Source of the DNA: an uncultured Fibrobacter sp.
GTDB lineage: Bacteria > Fibrobacterota > Fibrobacteria > Fibrobacterales > Fibrobacteraceae
Length of the DNA stretch: 6,041 nucleotides
Direction: 5' to 3'
Assembly (NCBI GenBank): GCA_947306025.1
Contig: CAMZFJ010000128.1
Coordinates: forward strand, 1-6,041
Shown: positions 5,541 to 6,041 of the stretch, piece by piece
Position numbering within the stretch: position 1 is the stretch's first letter
Layout: each line of letters starts with the position of its first letter
Translations under genes and position numbers: made by a program
The notes under the pieces: model-generated
Seen by the model: the letters and a program-made list of their open reading frames with translations, nothing else
Databases searched by the model: none
What the model was told of the DNA's origin: nothing

Positions 5541-5578
5541 TCGTAATACAATTACGAAACATCGTAAAACAGCTACGA
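5541..5578. promoter_or_regulatory. Two TCGTA-N7-TACGA operator-like dyads 21 bp apart
   Basis: The dyads are at 5541-5557 (the first is longer: TCGTAAT-ACA-ATTACGA, 7 bp arms) and 5562-5578. Both have the same half-sites and the same 7-bp spacer. Their centres (5549 and 5570) are 21 bp apart, two turns of the helix, so a dimeric regulator would bind both on one face. They cover the -10 region and the predicted start of transcription of trpS, as expected for a repressor site. I do not recognise the motif as that of any known regulator; it is not like the TrpR operator. Confidence 0.55.
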
Positions 5579-5589
5579 AGCAAGTTCAA
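5561..5589 (-). promoter_or_regulatory. Candidate trpS promoter
   Basis: On the minus strand TTGAAC (5589-5584, 4 of 6 to consensus) is followed by 17 nt and TACGAT (5566-5561, 4 of 6). This predicts a start near 5554 and a leader of about 48 nt. A second overlapping possibility uses TTTACG (5568-5563) and TACGAT (5545-5540), also 17 nt apart. Both -10 boxes lie in the repeated dyads. Confidence 0.35.
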
Positions 5590-5641
5590 AACTCGCAACC
5601 GCAGCACGAAAGAGATACAGATTTTGAAAAAACGCCATTTT

Positions 5642-5880
5642 TTACGTGAAAAAAAGATTCAAAGTTCAAAATCTTACGTAAAAATTTTAGTTTATCAGTA
5701 ACAAAATTCAAATTTCATGCAAAAAATTTCTTTTTCGAGTGTCAAAAGAGAAATTCGAAAGCAGATTCGGGCTGATTTTGCACATTAAAAGTTCGTTCGC
5801 ACCCGTCTTCTCGCTCTAAACACTTAATTTATCCTAAATTTTACGTAAGAAAAGCACCAAAACGCTCACTTCTTACGTAA
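5642..5880. repeat. Four dispersed TTACGTAA-type palindromes
   Basis: Perfect TTACGTAA occurs at 5674-5681, 5841-5848 and 5873-5880, and TTACGTGA (7 of 8) at 5642-5649. The three perfect copies share flanks: read in the right direction each is TCTTACGTAAAA followed by A/T. By my rough estimate an exact 8-mer should appear far less than once in this length. Possible roles are operator sites or a family of decayed repeats. Confidence 0.6.
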
Positions 5881-5882
5881 AA
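5839..5882. repeat. 13-bp perfect inverted repeat with 18-bp spacer
   Basis: TTTTACGTAAGAA (5839-5851) is matched by its reverse complement TTCTTACGTAAAA (5870-5882). Each arm contains one TTACGTAA palindrome. As RNA it would make a long, A/U-rich stem. On the minus strand it lies about 50 bp after the stop at 5932, so it could end that transcript, but no T tract follows. Confidence 0.6.
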
Positions 5883-5931
5883 ATCGCCCAAAAACAGGAA
5901 TTAGCCTTACGACGCCCATAATTACTTTATT

Positions 5932-6041
5932 TTAAACCAGGTATTTCTTTACAATTTTTCTCACCATTTGGGAATTTAGTGGTTTATCACGAGTTTCCAT
6001 CGTAAATATGAGATTTTCCCCAAGAAAATACCCGCTATTTT
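5932..6041 (-). CDS. Possible C-terminal end of an unidentified protein, cut by window edge
   Basis: The minus strand is open from the right edge to a TAA at 5934-5932, giving 35 visible residues. They include GENLIFTMETRDKPLNSQMV and end with RKIVKKYLV. The mix of residues looks like real protein. The pattern IFT-(x)n-KPL-x4-VRKIxKKYL vaguely recalls the stretch before the active-site HxxR box of tyrosine recombinases, but the box is absent and the protein stops here, so I do not assign a function. An ATG at 6000 could give a 22-residue peptide, without a Shine-Dalgarno. A run of 35 open codons can occur by chance. Confidence 0.35.
   Translation of the reverse strand, partial: NSGYFLGENLIFTMETRDKPLNSQMVRKIVKKYLV

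Larger units (their letters stand above)
5579..5931. other. AT-rich non-coding stretch upstream of trpS
   Basis: I see no convincing gene on either strand in these roughly 350 bases. The sequence is rich in A and T runs and holds the TTACGTAA-type palindromes and one long inverted repeat listed separately. No T-box leader, tRNA fold or CRISPR-like repeat is visible. A lone TTGACA (5745-5740, minus strand) lacks a matching -10 box. It may serve as the control region of trpS or the 3' end of the gene entering from the right. Confidence 0.6.

Noticed and set aside
5507..5551. trpS starting at the upstream ATG (5551)
   Set aside because: The extra 15 residues are not part of the TrpRS family, and the ATG lies in an operator-like dyad close to the predicted transcription start.
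5740..5745. Distal trpS promoter at TTGACA on the minus strand
   Set aside because: No reasonable -10 box lies 16-18 nt downstream, and it would give a leader of more than 200 nt.
5717..5788. 23-residue plus-strand peptide beginning MQKISFSS
   Set aside because: There is no Shine-Dalgarno or promoter, and a frame of this size is expected by chance in AT-rich DNA.
5507..5931. T-box riboswitch or Trp leader peptide upstream of trpS
   Set aside because: I see no T-box sequence, no specifier stem and no short frame with repeated Trp codons.
5829..5990. DnaA-box-like words (TTATCC, TTATCA) suggesting an origin
   Set aside because: The matches to TTATCCACA are only partial and few, and they are not arranged like a known origin.

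Overview
The window reads as a compact piece of chromosome from a Gram-negative bacterium. Every gene I can support lies on the minus strand, so transcription runs from high to low coordinates. The clues are a secreted protein with a beta-barrel-like C-terminal domain, two inner-membrane proteins with large domains predicted to face the periplasm, a textbook sigma70-type promoter, and moderate GC in the housekeeping genes against AT-rich intergenic DNA. The overall feel suggests Fibrobacterota (Fibrobacter-like), but that is an impression from memory and not proven by the sequence.

Layout in transcription order, right to left. (1) 5932-6041: the possible C-terminal end of an unidentified gene entering from the right edge. 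(2) 5507-5931: an AT-rich non-coding stretch rich in CGTAA/TTACG words. It includes four TTACGTAA-type palindromes and, next to trpS, two TCGTA-N7-TACGA dyads exactly 21 bp apart that overlap a candidate promoter. (3) 4511-5506: trpS, tryptophanyl-tRNA synthetase, complete. (4) 4119-4510: a non-coding stretch packed with consecutive stem-loops, no two alike in stem sequence. (5) 3036-4118 and 1882-3024: two tandem, diverged paralogues, each with four membrane segments followed by a large domain predicted to be periplasmic; function unknown. (6) 1861-1895: a heptamer repeat that puts TAA in all three frames. (7) 733-1824: a secreted protein with a Ser/Thr/Lys-rich linker and a beta-rich C-terminal domain. 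(8) 615-720: rpsF promoter and structured leader. (9) rpsF (243-614) and rpsR (1-243, cut by the left edge), overlapping by one base.

How the genes relate. rpsF and rpsR encode 30S proteins S6 and S18, which bind each other on the ribosome platform. Their one-base overlap and the leader hairpins suggest coupled translation and autoregulation. trpS charges tRNA-Trp. The paralogue pair is very probably co-transcribed (11 nt apart), and the secreted protein gene may belong to the same unit (57 nt further on). I recognise no known system in these three envelope genes. The least ordinary parts of the window are the paralogue pair, the hairpin array and the repeated operator-like sites upstream of trpS.
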